A DNA stretch of 49,431 nucleotides, taken from NCBI GenBank assembly GCA_036389695.1, contig DASVWG010000440.1:1-49431 (forward strand), in the 5' to 3' direction. A model generated the notes under the pieces. The model saw only the letters and a program-made list of their open reading frames with translations, was not told where the DNA came from and did no database searches. The translations under genes and the position numbers were made by a program. The stretch comes from JALZHR01 sp036389695 (GTDB lineage Bacteria; Acidobacteriota; Blastocatellia; Pyrinomonadales; Pyrinomonadaceae). Within the stretch, counting starts at the first letter, position 1. Every line of letters starts with the position of its first letter. This document shows, piece after piece, positions 49,209 through 49,431 of the stretch.

Positions 49209-49431
49209 ATGTCAACGGACGGTCATAAAATGAATAATAGCGGAATCAAAATCTTTATCGACGAGCCGCCGATTACGGGCGCGAGAATCAAGGTTATCGG
49301 GGTCGGCGGCGGCGGCAGCAACGCCGTTAATCGAATGATTGAAGCGGGCATCAAAGGCGTCGAATTCATCGTCGCCAACACGGACGTGCAGGCGCTCAAT
49401 AACTCAAACGCGCCGATAAAAATCCAGCTCG
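49209..49431 (+). CDS. ftsZ: Cell division GTPase FtsZ (N-terminal part, cut by window end)
   Basis: The frame starts at ATG 49209 (AGGGG site 11 bases upstream) and runs off the right edge, giving about 74 residues. IKVIGVGGGGSNAVNRMIEAGIKGVEFIVANTDVQAL is the conserved N-terminal GTPase part of tubulin-like FtsZ. It polymerises into the Z-ring. A second ATG at 49230 is an alternative start. The 159-base gap after ftsA may hold an extra promoter; none was firmly placed. Confidence 0.93.
   Translation, partial: MSTDGHKMNNSGIKIFIDEPPITGARIKVIGVGGGGSNAVNRMIEAGIKGVEFIVANTDVQALNNSNAPIKIQL

Overview
The window looks like a chromosomal segment from an acidobacterium, probably of the Blastocatellia/Pyrinomonadales type. 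This placement is an inference from gene style, not from a marker-gene search. The hints are an ECF sigma factor and a Ser/Thr kinase with C-terminal TPRs encoded close together, a second transmembrane Ser/Thr kinase, RCC1-repeat and beta-helix secreted proteins, a bacterial-microcompartment (BMC) gene set, and a large dcw (division and cell wall) cluster. No rRNA, tRNA, CRISPR array, insertion sequence or phage gene was recognised.

Layout. 1-9.7 kb: small membrane and secreted proteins, a sigma/membrane protein/kinase group, a second kinase, plsC and a double-PilZ protein. 9.7-14.3 kb: gyrA with its own promoter and terminator, then an RCC1-repeat secreted protein. 14.3-16.4 kb: two paralogous secreted proteins, each behind a similar structured 5' leader and followed by its own terminator. 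16.4-24.5 kb (minus strand): SnoaL-like, GNAT, beta-helix protein, alpha/beta hydrolase, ruvB, a CPBP protease, a truncated hydrolase, ruvA and a retropepsin-like protein. 24.6-29.9 kb (plus strand): rex, two small membrane-anchored proteins, a class II aldolase with a C-terminal encapsulation-like helix, one hexameric and three pentameric BMC shell proteins, then two unknown genes. 29.9-33.8 kb (minus strand): lemA, a nucleotidyltransferase-like gene, a coiled-coil gene, a TPM-domain gene and a ZIP transporter. 33.9-49.4 kb (plus strand): mraZ-rsmH-ftsL-ftsI-murF-mraY-murD-[four-helix-bundle gene]-ftsW-murG-murC-ftsQ-ftsA-ftsZ, with murE, murB and ddl missing and ftsZ cut by the window end.

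How the parts may work together. The 24.6-28.5 kb block reads as a compact BMC shell locus. The aldolase keeps the FucA-type zinc and catalytic residues and probably cleaves a deoxy-sugar phosphate to DHAP and an aldehyde inside the shell. Rex upstream suggests an NADH/NAD+ link. The aldehyde-processing enzymes are not in this window. The dcw cluster begins with a near-consensus promoter overlapped by three 10-bp-spaced MraZ-type boxes.

The most unusual whole-window pattern is a family of intergenic inverted repeats. Their arms are built from tandem 7-mers (or 9-mers) whose sequence differs from site to site. They occur at most operon junctions, often begin at the last base of a stop codon, and sometimes run into coding sequence. 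One perfect 31-bp pair encloses a complete four-helix-bundle gene between murD and ftsW.
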